Positions 52,892-61,645 of a stretch of DNA of 64,000 nucleotides are shown here, one piece after another. This DNA is from Tardibacter sp963781025 (GTDB lineage: Bacteria; Pseudomonadota; Alphaproteobacteria; Sphingomonadales; Sphingomonadaceae). The number at the start of each line of letters is the position of its first letter. Position 1 is the first letter of the stretch. Made by a program: the position numbers and the translations under genes. Where the stretch lies: positions 2,108,001-2,172,000 of the forward strand of contig CAWADU010000003.1 of assembly GCA_963781025.1 (NCBI GenBank). Reading direction: 5' to 3'. The notes under the pieces were generated by a model. That model did no database searches and was not told the DNA's origin. It saw only the letters and a program-made list of their open reading frames with translations.

Positions 52892-54019
52892 TCAGGCGAT
52901 GCCTTCGGCGAACAGCCGGTTATACCGCTGAAGTTCACCATCGGCATCGCCGAAGAGCGTGGCGAGCAACAATATCCGCTTGTGGCCATGGCCGATGATG
53001 AGTTCATCGCAGGTGCCGATGCCGCCGTGGAACTGGATGCATTCCTCCCCCAGGCGGACCGCGCTCGCGCCGATATAGCTTTTGGCGGCGGCGATGGCGC
53101 GGCTGCGTTCGTTCGGCGAGCCCGAGGCAAGCGTGCAGCGGTAAAGGTGCGACCGGGATTGTTCGAGCAGGACATAGACATCGGCCATGCGGTGCTGAAT
53201 CGCCTGGAAGCTGCCGATCGGCGCGTCGAATTGCTTGCGGGTGCGCAGATATTCCAGCGTCGTGTCGAACAGCATGGACATGATGCCGACCAGCTCGGCG
53301 CAGATCGCGATGCGGGCATTGTCGATCGCTTCGCTGAGTGCCTTTAGCCCGCCCGCCAGCTTGCCCGAAGCGATAACCGCGTCGAGCCGAACCTCGGACG
53401 CGACCGATCCATCGATCAGCCGATAGTCATTGCGGTGAAGGCCTTTTGCATCCGCCGCCACGAGGTAAAGCGCCAGGCCGTCTTCGTCGCGTGCCGAAAC
53501 GATATAGGCGTCAGCGGTTCTTCCGGCGAGCACCATGGTCTTGGCGCCGGTCAGGACGAACTGCGAGCCTTCCCGGCGCGCCTTGGTATCGACGTGCGAA
53601 AGATTGAACCGCGCCGCATGTTCGGCATGCGCCAGCGCGACCTGCGCATCGCCCCCCGCCAACCGGGGAATCCATGCGGCCTTCTGCGCATCGGTGCCCG
53701 CGCTTTGCAGCATCGCGCCCGCAATAAGGATCGTCCCCAGCACGGGTTCGGTCACCAATCCCCGGCCAAGCGCTTCCATCATCGTGATGATTTCGACGGG
53801 GCCGCCATCCAGCCCGCCGTCTTCGGCCCGGAAAGGCAGGGCCAACAGCCCCAGTTCGGCCAACAGATGCCAGTTCGCGCGTGAAAACCCGCCATCCTCG
53901 GCCTGATAATCCAGACGCCGGGCAAGGTCGTAACGACCGGTGACGAATTTATCGATCAGGTCTCTCAGTTGCGTCTGGTCATCGTTGAGCTCGAAATTCA
54001 CGGCCCGGCAAGCTCCCAT
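52892..54019 (-). CDS. Acyl-CoA dehydrogenase 1
   Basis: Flavin-dependent desaturase of acyl-CoA esters, 375 residues. It has the N-terminal helical part (FELNDDQTQLRDLIDKFV), the middle barrel (LAGRTADAYIVSARDEDG) and a C-terminal helical domain with RTRKQFDAPIGSFQAIQHRMAD and CIQFHGGIGTCDE. The GSD-type FAD-loop of FadE-like enzymes is altered, as in the smaller subunit of heterodimeric steroid-type ACADs, where an alpha/beta pair shares the active site. A GTG at 54001 (giving MNFELNDD) is an alternative start. It is divergent from acyl-CoA dehydrogenase 2, its possible partner. Confidence 0.9.
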   Translation of the reverse strand: MGACRAVNFELNDDQTQLRDLIDKFVTGRYDLARRLDYQAEDGGFSRANWHLLAELGLLALPFRAEDGGLDGGPVEIITMMEALGRGLVTEPVLGTILIAGAMLQSAGTDAQKAAWIPRLAGGDAQVALAHAEHAARFNLSHVDTKARREGSQFVLTGAKTMVLAGRTADAYIVSARDEDGLALYLVAADAKGLHRNDYRLIDGSVASEVRLDAVIASGKLAGGLKALSEAIDNARIAICAELVGIMSMLFDTTLEYLRTRKQFDAPIGSFQAIQHRMADVYVLLEQSRSHLYRCTLASGSPNERSRAIAAAKSYIGASAVRLGEECIQFHGGIGTCDELIIGHGHKRILLLATLFGDADGELQRYNRLFAEGIA

Positions 54020-54107
54020 GGCCCCTTTAGGCCATCATCATTCGATCATTCTCATGATCGGCTTAAGTTCTGTCAGGGACTTGGCGCTACTCCGACTAGC
54101 GATAGTT

Positions 54108-54131
54108 TTCGCCAGTACATTCGCCAGTACG
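54108..54131. repeat. 12-bp direct repeat between divergent acyl-CoA dehydrogenase genes
   Basis: TTCGCCAGTACA (54108-54119) is followed at once by TTCGCCAGTACG (54120-54131). Two abutting copies in a divergent promoter gap suggest tandem regulator half-sites, although a chance duplication is possible. Confidence 0.45.
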
Positions 54132-54235
54132 GGCGCCGGATTCGAACCTAGCAGTTTGCACAGACGCTTATCGGCAAGCGTTGGTGAATAGTGGAGCGAT
54201 GATCGCCGCCTTCCGTGGCTCGGGATTGGAAAACG

Positions 54236-55444
54236 ATGGATTTTGAACTGAATGCCGGGCAACTGGGCTTTCGCGACGATGTCCGCGCCTTCCTGGATGC
54301 GCACCTGACGGACCTGTTGCGGGCAGGCGCGCGCGCGACAACGACGGTGTTCGCAGAGCCGGACATCGGGCGGGAATGGCAGCGCATCCTGCACGAAAAG
54401 GGATGGCTGGCCTACAACTGGCCGGTCGAAGTGGGCGGGACGGGCTGGTCGCCCGTGGAACGCTATATCTTCGAGAAGGAATGCGCGCTCGCCGATGCTC
54501 CCGGCCTGCCGGTGCTGGGACTGAAGCTCCTTGCCCCGGTGATTTATACATTCGGCACGCAGGCGCAAAAAGATCATTACCTGCCAAGGATATTGTCCGC
54601 CGAACATTATTGGTGCCAGGGCTTTTCGGAGCCGGGCGCGGGGTCCGACCTCGCCAGCCTGAAGACGGCAGCGGTGCGCGACGGCGACCGCTATCTTGTC
54701 AACGGACAGAAGATCTGGACGACCCACGCGCATTTCGCCGACCATATGTTCTGCCTCGTGCGCACCGACCGCGAGACCAAGGCGCAGCGTGGCATCAGCT
54801 TCATCCTTGTCGACATGAACCAGCCGGGCGTGAAAGTCCGGCCGATTCGGGGGCTGGCGGGCGATTACGAAGTGAACGAGGTTTTCCTCGACAATGTGGT
54901 CGCGCCTGTCACCGATCTGGTCGGCGAGGAAGGCCAGGGCTGGACGATCGCCAAGTTCCTCCTCGAAAACGAGCGCGGCGGCTCCTGCCACGCGCCCAGG
55001 CTTCTTGCCGATCTCGCGAGATTGCGTTCCGTGGCGGCGGAGGAGCCGGCCGGCAATGGCGCGACGCTGGCCGACGACCCCGTGTTCCTCGGCAAGCTCG
55101 CCCGCATCGAACTTGAGGCGCAGGCGCTGGAAATGACTGAACTGCGCATCCTCGCGGAGATAGCGAACGGCAAGAAGCCGGGGCCGCAGACCTCGCTGGT
55201 CAAACTCGTCGCCTCCAATGTGCGCCAGCAGATCGATGCGATGACCATGCAGATGTTCGGCTATGCGGGGCTGCAACTATGCACTGAACGGCCGCTTTAT
55301 GGGGATCGATGCGCCCCGTCGATATACAGCAAATACGCGCAGGTCGCCGCGCCCGCCTATCTCAACAGCCGCGCCTGGACGATCTTTGGCGGCAGCAACG
55401 AGATTCAGCGGACGATCATCGCAAGGTCCGTGCTCGGACTTTGA
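54236..55444 (+). CDS. Acyl-CoA dehydrogenase 2
   Basis: A 402-residue acyl-CoA dehydrogenase with FSEPGAGSDLASLKTAA (FAD/substrate loop), GQKIWTTHAHFADHMFCLVRTD, and the C-terminal FGGSNEIQRTIIARSVLGL region. The GAGSD and GGSNEIQ motifs make it a full FadE-like subunit. The ATG at 54236 gives MDFELNAGQLGFRDDV. With divergent acyl-CoA dehydrogenase 1 it may form a heteromeric enzyme of the kind used for steroid side chains and rings (inference from the paired layout). Confidence 0.92.
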   Translation: MDFELNAGQLGFRDDVRAFLDAHLTDLLRAGARATTTVFAEPDIGREWQRILHEKGWLAYNWPVEVGGTGWSPVERYIFEKECALADAPGLPVLGLKLLAPVIYTFGTQAQKDHYLPRILSAEHYWCQGFSEPGAGSDLASLKTAAVRDGDRYLVNGQKIWTTHAHFADHMFCLVRTDRETKAQRGISFILVDMNQPGVKVRPIRGLAGDYEVNEVFLDNVVAPVTDLVGEEGQGWTIAKFLLENERGGSCHAPRLLADLARLRSVAAEEPAGNGATLADDPVFLGKLARIELEAQALEMTELRILAEIANGKKPGPQTSLVKLVASNVRQQIDAMTMQMFGYAGLQLCTERPLYGDRCAPSIYSKYAQVAAPAYLNSRAWTIFGGSNEIQRTIIARSVLGL

Positions 55445-55477
55445 GCGGGGTCTGTCCCCTCGATCAGCTTGGGCCGT

Positions 55478-56275
55478 TCAACTTGCGCCGTTCAGGAACC
55501 GCCGGGTCGCTTCCAGCGTCACCCGGGCGCGTTCGGCCGGGTCGGGCCAGCCTTCGCGCAGCTTCCGGGAGCGTAGTTCGATGCTGAGGGGAATGGCTGG
55601 GGGCATGGCCTTCAGCAGCGCCCGCAGCGGAAGCGCGCCATCGCCGGTCTGAAGCCGTTCGTCGACCGCCTCGCGAATGATGCCGTCGGGATCGTTGGCT
55701 TCCGGTCCCGATGCGGGAGCATCGCATATCTGCGCATAGGGAAGGAGGTCGCGGGGCACTGCCGCCACGTCTTCGGGCGATCCGCCCGTCCGCGCGAGAT
55801 GCAGCGGGTCGATCAGCAACGCGGCGGCGGGATGCCCCGTCCCCTCGACGATAGCGCGCGCCTGCCCCATGGACTGGACCTCGGTGAAATAGCCGAATTC
55901 CAGTGCGATCCGCATCCCCGCGCCCGCCGCATGAAGGCAAAGCTGGCCAAGCTTGTCGGTGGTCGCGGCGTCATCTGGATCGGAACTGACGACAAGCGCA
56001 TTTCGCGCGCCGACTTCGGCGCCGATGTCGATGAGCTTGCGATGCGCTGGATCGAGCGGCCCGGGTTTCAGCCAGATCACCTCGACATCGAGGATCGCGA
56101 GGCCGGAGTCGGCGATCCGCTTGCGGAGGGCGCTCGTGGTGGCGGGCGTCCAGTTGCCGGGCTCGACCCACAGGCCCGCCGCCTCGAAACCGGCGGCGAT
56201 CGCCGCATCGGCGGTGTCGACAGGACCGAATTCGGGAAGGACGCCGGATGCCAGCGACAGCAGATGGGCGTTCAT
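55478..56275 (-). CDS. Sugar-phosphate isomerase/epimerase-like TIM-barrel protein
   Basis: A 265-residue AP-endonuclease-2-like TIM barrel (xylose-isomerase superfamily). Visible elements are the N-terminal LLSLASGVLPEFGP, FEAAGLWVEPGNW, IDVEVIWLKPG-like metal-side strand, NALVVSSDPDD, IALEFGYFTEV and LLIDPLHLARTGG, where Glu, Asp and His would bind metal. The substrate is not evident; members in catabolic clusters act as isomerases or dehydratases. The ATG at 56275 overlaps the SDR 7 stop (ATGA). Confidence 0.82.
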   Translation of the reverse strand: MNAHLLSLASGVLPEFGPVDTADAAIAAGFEAAGLWVEPGNWTPATTSALRKRIADSGLAILDVEVIWLKPGPLDPAHRKLIDIGAEVGARNALVVSSDPDDAATTDKLGQLCLHAAGAGMRIALEFGYFTEVQSMGQARAIVEGTGHPAAALLIDPLHLARTGGSPEDVAAVPRDLLPYAQICDAPASGPEANDPDGIIREAVDERLQTGDGALPLRALLKAMPPAIPLSIELRSRKLREGWPDPAERARVTLEATRRFLNGAS

Positions 56276-57066
56276 CCTCGCGCCTTTGCCCCCTGCTCGA
56301 TCGAAGCCGCGATCTCTTCCCTGGTCGGGTTGCGGCGAAGCGTCAGCCCGCCGTTCACCTGCAGGTTCTCGCCCGTGATGAAGCACTCGTCAGACGCAAG
56401 GAACACGGCGGCGGCGGCGATATCGTCCGAAGTGCCGATGCGGCCGAGCGGGTATCCTGGCAAAAACGCTTCGACCAATCCGGGGAGCGCGGTGTGCTCT
56501 GCCGTCATTGGTGTTTCGGTGAGGCCTGGCGAGATCGAATTCGCCCTGATTCCCCGGTCGCCGAATTCATTGGCGGCGATGCGGATCAGATGATCGGCCC
56601 CCGCTTTGGCTCCCATATAGGCCGCATGGTCGTTCAGCATGATCTTGGCGGTCGCCGAAGAAATCTGGATGATCGATCCGCCGCGCCCCATGACGCCAAG
56701 CATCGCCTGGAGGAACAGGAAAGGCCCTTTGAACTGAAGGGCGCTCATCGCGTCGAACTCTTCCTCGGTCGTTTCCAGAAACCCTTTGAGAAAGCCCCAG
56801 CCGGTGGCGTTGACCGCGATATCGACGCTGCCGAATTCCTTTCTGACCGTTTCAGCCAGATTGAACACATCGGCGCGGACGGTGATGTCGCAGTGGATCG
56901 CGATGCCGCCGATCTCGTCCGCGAATCGCCCAAGCTCGTCCATCTTGCGGCCGGCCACCGCCACCCGCGCGCCTTCTTGTGTGAACCGGCGGGCGATCAC
57001 CTGCGCCATATTGTCGCGATTGGCAGCGCCGATCACAATTGCATGCTTGCCGTCCAGCCGTCCCAT
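56272..57066 (-). CDS. SDR family oxidoreductase 7 (FabI-like cofactor loop)
   Basis: A 264-residue SDR with the loop GAANRDNMAQVIARRF in place of TGxxxGxG, VNATGW in place of NNAG, and the triad in ISSATAKIMLNDHAAYMGAKAG. It ends with a charged tail LRRNPTREEIAASIEQG, a feature shared with SDR 2, and the two look like paralogues. I chose the ATG at 57066 because GGAG lies seven bases upstream. It is divergent from SDR 8 and coupled to the TIM-barrel gene. Confidence 0.82.
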   Translation of the reverse strand: MGRLDGKHAIVIGAANRDNMAQVIARRFTQEGARVAVAGRKMDELGRFADEIGGIAIHCDITVRADVFNLAETVRKEFGSVDIAVNATGWGFLKGFLETTEEEFDAMSALQFKGPFLFLQAMLGVMGRGGSIIQISSATAKIMLNDHAAYMGAKAGADHLIRIAANEFGDRGIRANSISPGLTETPMTAEHTALPGLVEAFLPGYPLGRIGTSDDIAAAAVFLASDECFITGENLQVNGGLTLRRNPTREEIAASIEQGAKARG

Positions 57067-57321
57067 GTTCGCGCTCCGCTCGTGATATGCGGCCTTTTCC
57101 ATGTGAAGTACCGCCCGAGGCGGAGGTTCGCACGTTCAGGCCATGGGGCGACTGGCCATTGTGTTAGGGTTCCGTCCGTTTGGGTTCAGCCTCCGCACCC
57201 TTCCCGGTCGGCTGTCGGTTCCGAACGCGCTGGCCTGACATTCGGTATAGTTGCGGGCCATCGGCGCCGACCTAATCTGTTCCCCAACATCGGCGAACGC
57301 GAACTCATCGGGGGAAGCGAC

Positions 57322-58086
57322 ATGGGCAGGGTGCAGGACAAGGTTGCGATCGTCACCGGCGCGGCATCGGCTGCCGGGCTGGGGTTTGCCACGGCGCGTC
57401 AGCTTGCGCGCGAGGGCGCGAAGCTGGTGATCACCGATCTGGACGGTGAAGCTATCGCCGCCCGCGCTCAAGAGCTTGCCGCCCAGGGCGCGGACGTTGT
57501 CGGCCTCCGGCAGGACGTCACCAGCGAAGCCGATTGGTCGCAGCTCATCTCGCAGACGATCGAGCGGCACGGCAGGCTGGACATATTGGTCAACAACGCC
57601 GGCATCGCGGTGCTGCGCTGGATGGACGCGATGACGGCGGCGGACTGGCACAGGCAGATCGATGTCAACCTGACCAGCGTCTATCTCGGTTGCAAGGCGG
57701 CGCTCGACCAGATGCGCCGCCAGGGGCGGGGCGGGGCGATCGTCAATCTTTCCTCGGTGGCGGGGCTGATCGGCGTGCGGGGAACCGCGGCCTATTCCGC
57801 CAGCAAGGGGGGCGTGCGCTTGATGACCAAATCGATCGCGCTGGAAGCGGCCAAGGAAAACATCCGGGTCAATTCGGTGCATCCCGGCATCATCTGGACC
57901 GACATGCAGCGTGTCGCGCTCAGGGACAATCCCGACCAATATGATGCACTCAACGAAAGCATTCCGATGGGCCGTATGGGCGAGCCCGATGATATCGCGG
58001 CGATGATCCTGTTTCTGGCGTCGGATGAAGCGAAATATATCACCGGGGCCGAATTCGTCGTCGATGGGGGCCTGACCGCCCAATAA
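57322..58086 (+). CDS. SDR family oxidoreductase 8
   Basis: A 254-residue classical SDR with TGAASAAGLG (a two-residue-extended cofactor loop), LVNNAGIAV and the triad in LSSVAGLIGVRGTAAYSASKGG. The acid after strand 2 (LVITDLD) points to NAD. The ATG at 57322 has GGGGGAA upstream. Its 255-base divergent promoter region faces SDR 7. A tandem EthD-like gene follows on the same strand. Confidence 0.9.
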   Translation: MGRVQDKVAIVTGAASAAGLGFATARQLAREGAKLVITDLDGEAIAARAQELAAQGADVVGLRQDVTSEADWSQLISQTIERHGRLDILVNNAGIAVLRWMDAMTAADWHRQIDVNLTSVYLGCKAALDQMRRQGRGGAIVNLSSVAGLIGVRGTAAYSASKGGVRLMTKSIALEAAKENIRVNSVHPGIIWTDMQRVALRDNPDQYDALNESIPMGRMGEPDDIAAMILFLASDEAKYITGAEFVVDGGLTAQ

Positions 58087-58131
58087 TCGCGGATGAGGCC
58101 ATGGCAGCCGGGCTCCGGAGGAGGGCGTGAC

Positions 58132-58848
58132 ATGCTGAAGGTAATGGGGCTGCTTCATCGGCGGAGCGATCTCGATCTTCCGGCCTTTTCCCGGCATTGG
58201 CGGACAATTCATCGCGATCTGGCCCTGCTTCTCGTCTCGCCGGGGCTGATGCGCGGCTATGTGCAGAACCACCGGATCGGCGTGATCGAGGGGCTTCCGA
58301 TTGCCGCCGATGGCGTGCCCGAACTGTGGGTCGATGGCGTCGAGCAGTTGCTCGAACTGCCCAAAAGCCGGGCATATCTGGATGGCGCGGCGCTTGACGA
58401 GCCCAGGTTCATGGACGTCGGCAACTATCGCAATCTGTTGCTGACACCGGAAACGCGGATCGACGATGGCCCTGGCCGTCAGGCCGTGGCGCCGCTCGTC
58501 AAGGCGATGATCTTCGTGCGGCCTGCCGATGGCTTGGATCTCGCCGCCTTCCGCATGTGGGAGACCCTGCCCCACCCGCTGTTCATGCCCGGCGCGAGGC
58601 CGCTCCGGCTTGGCCGCCACAGCATTGCCGATCCATCGCCGGAACTTCCACCGCCTGATTTCCTTGGCGTCGAGACAAGCTGGTGGCCGACGGTCGCCGC
58701 GTTCGAGCGGGCATGGGCAAGCCATGTCCCGGACGCTTGCGGCGGTTTCACCGCCTTCGACCGGGCCGAGGGAATGCTCGTCGGCGAGGAACCGGTGCTC
58801 TGGCCGTCGCAGCTCGTCGACCGGACCGTGCCCGAAAGCCGCCTCTGA
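58132..58848 (+). CDS. EthD-like protein with two domains
   Basis: A 238-residue protein with two EthD-type ferredoxin-fold repeats: LKVMGLLHRRSDLDLPAFSRHW...IHRDL near the start and VKAMIFVRPADGLDLAAFRMW around residue 124. EthD proteins assist degradation of ethers and steroids or act as cofactor-free oxygenases or cyclases; the activity of tandem members is not known to me. The ATG at 58132 has GGAGGAGGG upstream. It ends 21 bases before the convergent acyl-CoA dehydrogenase 3. Confidence 0.8.
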   Translation: MLKVMGLLHRRSDLDLPAFSRHWRTIHRDLALLLVSPGLMRGYVQNHRIGVIEGLPIAADGVPELWVDGVEQLLELPKSRAYLDGAALDEPRFMDVGNYRNLLLTPETRIDDGPGRQAVAPLVKAMIFVRPADGLDLAAFRMWETLPHPLFMPGARPLRLGRHSIADPSPELPPPDFLGVETSWWPTVAAFERAWASHVPDACGGFTAFDRAEGMLVGEEPVLWPSQLVDRTVPESRL

Positions 58849-58869
58849 CGGCAAAGTCGACTGACTTCG

Positions 58870-60054
58870 TTACAGCCCCAGTTCCTTCATGCGATCACGT
58901 TTGATCTTCTTGGCCAGCGACCATTTATGAACCTCGGTCGGGCCGTCATAGATGCGGAAGGCGCGGATTTCGCGGAACACCTGCTCGACGATAGTGTCCT
59001 GGGAGACGCCGGTGCCCCCCATCACCTGGACGCAGCGGTCGGCCACCCGGAACAGCGCATCGGCCACCGCCACCTTCGCCATCGAGCTTTCGGACGTGCC
59101 GAGCGAACCGGTGTCGAGCACATCGGCGCACCAGTCGATCATCAATTCGGCCTGCTTCAGGTCGATGAGATTGTCCGCCAGCTGGAAACCGACACCCTCA
59201 TGGTCGATCAGCAGTTTGCCGAAGGCTTCGCGGCGGCAGACATAGTCGGTGGCGATCTCGTGCGCGCGCGTTGCCGCGCCGTGCCAGCGCATGCAGTGCG
59301 AGAGGCGGGCAGGCGAGAGGCGCAGCTGCGCGTATTTGAATCCCTCGCCGCTTTGGCCCAGCATCTGGTCGGCGGCGATGCGCAGATTGTCGATGGCGAC
59401 CACCGCATGGCCGCCCGGCATAGAGCTGTCGATCGTATCGAGCACGCGTTCGATGCGGATCGCCGGATCGGGCAGGTCGACCAGGAACATGCATGCGCCG
59501 TCATTCGACTTCGCCATGACGATCCCGACCTTCGCACCGTCGGCCCCGGTGATGAAGGCCTTGCGCCCGTTGATCACCCAATGATTGCCGTCGAGCACCG
59601 CCGTCGTCTTCATCATCGACGGGTCGGAGCCCGCGCCACCTTCTGCAGCGGGCTCGGTCATGAAGAATGCCGATCGCGCCTGCCCGGATATCAGCGGTTG
59701 CAGGAAGCGCTCCTTCAGGGCGGGACTGCCGACCTTGCCGATCAGATACATATTGCCTTCGTCGGGCGCGGCGGTGTTGCACGCCAGCGGTCCAAGCGGC
59801 GACAGGCCCGATTTCTTGAGCACCGCCGCCGTCTCGCGTTGCGAAAGGTGGCTGCCGTCCGGCAGGATGTGCGGCGTCAACACGCCCGCCGCCTTCGCCT
59901 TGGCGCGCATCTCCGTCACTAGTACGTCCGTGGGGCCATGGCTCGTTCGGCGCGAATCCTTTTCATAGGGAATCACGACATCGCGGACGAATGCCTCGAC
60001 GCGACCGGCGATGTCGGCGGCGCGTTCGGAGAGAAGCTGGGTGGGAGCGGTCAT
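58870..60054 (-). CDS. Acyl-CoA dehydrogenase 3 (ACAD10/11 type)
   Basis: A 394-residue acyl-CoA dehydrogenase with FFMTEPAAEGGAGSDPSMMKTTA, GRKAFITGADGAKVGIVMAK, a C-terminal VMGGTGVSQDTIVEQVFREIRAFRIYDGPTEVHKWSLA region and a final KxKxKR tail. The YDGPTEVHKW motif and the adjacent APH-like gene make this the type that in eukaryotic ACAD10/11 is fused to a phosphotransferase and acts on 4-hydroxy acids. The start at 60054 has GGAGAA upstream. It begins 14 bases after the APH-like stop. Confidence 0.9.
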   Translation of the reverse strand: MTAPTQLLSERAADIAGRVEAFVRDVVIPYEKDSRRTSHGPTDVLVTEMRAKAKAAGVLTPHILPDGSHLSQRETAAVLKKSGLSPLGPLACNTAAPDEGNMYLIGKVGSPALKERFLQPLISGQARSAFFMTEPAAEGGAGSDPSMMKTTAVLDGNHWVINGRKAFITGADGAKVGIVMAKSNDGACMFLVDLPDPAIRIERVLDTIDSSMPGGHAVVAIDNLRIAADQMLGQSGEGFKYAQLRLSPARLSHCMRWHGAATRAHEIATDYVCRREAFGKLLIDHEGVGFQLADNLIDLKQAELMIDWCADVLDTGSLGTSESSMAKVAVADALFRVADRCVQVMGGTGVSQDTIVEQVFREIRAFRIYDGPTEVHKWSLAKKIKRDRMKELGL

Positions 60055-60067
60055 TCGATATTCTCCG

Positions 60068-61129
60068 TCAATCGGCATTCGTCTGCGCCCAGCCGAGCGC
60101 GGCAAGCGGGGCCAGGTTATCCGCCATCGACTGGGCATGGGGGGAAGCGGCGCTGCCGCGCGCGATCCGGCCCTTGATCCCGTGGAGTATTGCGGCGAAG
60201 CGGAACATATTGAATGCAAGGTAGAAGTTGAGATCGGTTATGCCGTCGCGCCCGGTCCTGCGGCAATAGGCGGCCACATAGTCCGCCTCCGACGGAATAT
60301 TGAGCGCGGCGAGATCGGCGCCGGCAAAACCCCCGATGATCTGGGGAGGCAGGCGGTACATCATCAGATGATAGGTGAAGTCGCCCAGCGGATGCCCCAG
60401 CGTCGACAGCTCCCAGTCGAGCACGGCGAGGATTTCCGGGCGGGTGGGGTGAAAGATCATATTGTCGGCGCGAAAGTCGCCGTGGACGATGCCGGTCTCG
60501 TCGCCGGGAGGGACATGGCCGGGAAGCCACCGAGCCAGCCGGTCCATGTTCGGGTCGCGCCCGGCGGCCTCGTCCTCCAGATACTGTTTCGTCCAGCGGC
60601 TGATCTGGCGTTCGAAATAATTGCCGGGGCGGCCGTAGTCGCCAAGGCCCAGGGTCGCGGGGTCGAGTGTGTGGAGACGCGCGATGGTCGCGTTCATCGC
60701 CTCGAAATAGGACGGGCGTTCCACGGGCGTCAGGCCCGGCAGGGTCGAATCCCAGAATATCCGGCCTTCGACCATCTCCATCACATAGAACCATGTGCCG
60801 ATGACGGAATCGTCGGTGCAAAGCGCATAGGCATGGGCGACGGGAAAGCCCGCCCGCCCCAGCGCGCTGATCACCCGATATTCGCGCTCCACCGCATGGG
60901 CGCCTTTCAGGACCGCGCCCGGCGGCTTGCGCCTCAGCACATAGTCCCGCGCCGGTGTTTCAAGCTTGTAGGTCGGGTTCGATTGGCCGCCCCTGAACTG
61001 CTTGACCGTCAGCGGACCGGCATAGCCGTCGACATGCGCTTCCATCCACGCCGCCAGGCGGGCTTCGTCAAACCCTTGCCCGGCCCGGACGGCCTCCGTC
61101 CCCCCGAATTGATCGTCGTTCGCCGTCAT
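60068..61129 (-). CDS. APH-like phosphotransferase (ACAD10/11-associated)
   Basis: A 353-residue kinase of the aminoglycoside-phosphotransferase fold. It has GGQSNPTYKL near the N-terminus, the catalytic HGDFRADN (216-223) and the metal-binding LDWELSTLGHPLGD (237-250). In ACAD10/11 this domain phosphorylates a 4-hydroxyacyl-CoA that the paired dehydrogenase then turns into a 2-enoyl-CoA. Its stop lies 14 bases before the ACAD 3 start, so the two are almost certainly cotranscribed. An ATG at 61129 is preferred to the TTG three codons upstream. Confidence 0.88.
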   Translation of the reverse strand: MTANDDQFGGTEAVRAGQGFDEARLAAWMEAHVDGYAGPLTVKQFRGGQSNPTYKLETPARDYVLRRKPPGAVLKGAHAVEREYRVISALGRAGFPVAHAYALCTDDSVIGTWFYVMEMVEGRIFWDSTLPGLTPVERPSYFEAMNATIARLHTLDPATLGLGDYGRPGNYFERQISRWTKQYLEDEAAGRDPNMDRLARWLPGHVPPGDETGIVHGDFRADNMIFHPTRPEILAVLDWELSTLGHPLGDFTYHLMMYRLPPQIIGGFAGADLAALNIPSEADYVAAYCRRTGRDGITDLNFYLAFNMFRFAAILHGIKGRIARGSAASPHAQSMADNLAPLAALGWAQTNAD

Positions 61130-61197
61130 CGCCCTCAAACAGCCTCGAACATTTCGCCAGTGTGCATGACTTCCTCATTTGCTCTCCGCCAACGAAC

Positions 61198-61210
61198 GTC
61201 CACCTGTTCA
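61198..61210. promoter_or_regulatory. Shared 13-mer GTCCACCTGTTCA in divergent promoter region
   Basis: The same 13 bases occur at 45484-45496 before the LuxR-type gene, where they cover the left part of an ACCTG-TT-CAGGT palindrome. Here they lie between the APH-like gene and the ABM-like gene, with no second half-site. Confidence 0.35.
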
Positions 61211-61279
61211 AAAGGAGAGCCTTGGCTGCACGCCGATTTGAACGACAATCCCGACAAGCGAAATGACGGGAGCATGACG

Positions 61280-61645
61280 ATGGCTATCCTGGTTGCCGGG
61301 ACGATCGATTTCAGCCCCGAGGCCGCCGTGGACCTGATCCCGGCGGGCAAGCGGTTCATAACCGCCGCGCTGAAGGAACGAGGGTGCATAGCCTATGCGT
61401 GGTCGCCCGATCCGCTCCGTCCCGGCCGCATCCATGTGTTCGAGGAATGGACGGACGAGCAGGCGCTGGCCGACCATTTCACTGGCGCGCCTTATCGTGA
61501 CATGGGGGCGCATCTCGCCGCTGCGGGAATTCTCGGCATGAACGTGCTGAAGTACCGGAGCGATCTGGCCGAACCCGTCTATGATGAAACAGGGGTGGCG
61601 CGGGCCGATTTCTTCACCGCCGGCGCCGATGGAACCAGCAGATGA
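61280..61645 (+). CDS. ABM/stress-response dimeric barrel protein
   Basis: A 121-residue protein of the ABM-type dimeric barrel fold: AILVAGTIDFSPEAAVDLIPAGKRFI, GCIAYAWSPDPLRPGRIHVFEEWTDEQALADHFTG, with the conserved histidine in DHF. The N-terminal part matches the layout of the 52.6-kb ABM protein. The ATG at 61280 is seven bases after GGGAG. Its stop overlaps the next start (ATGA). The likely role is a small oxygenase or cyclase step. Confidence 0.78.
   Translation: MAILVAGTIDFSPEAAVDLIPAGKRFITAALKERGCIAYAWSPDPLRPGRIHVFEEWTDEQALADHFTGAPYRDMGAHLAAAGILGMNVLKYRSDLAEPVYDETGVARADFFTAGADGTSR

Noticed and set aside
57136..58854. A 572-codon minus-strand open frame opposite SDR 8 and the EthD gene
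   Set aside because: It covers two well-supported plus-strand genes and has no motif of its own.
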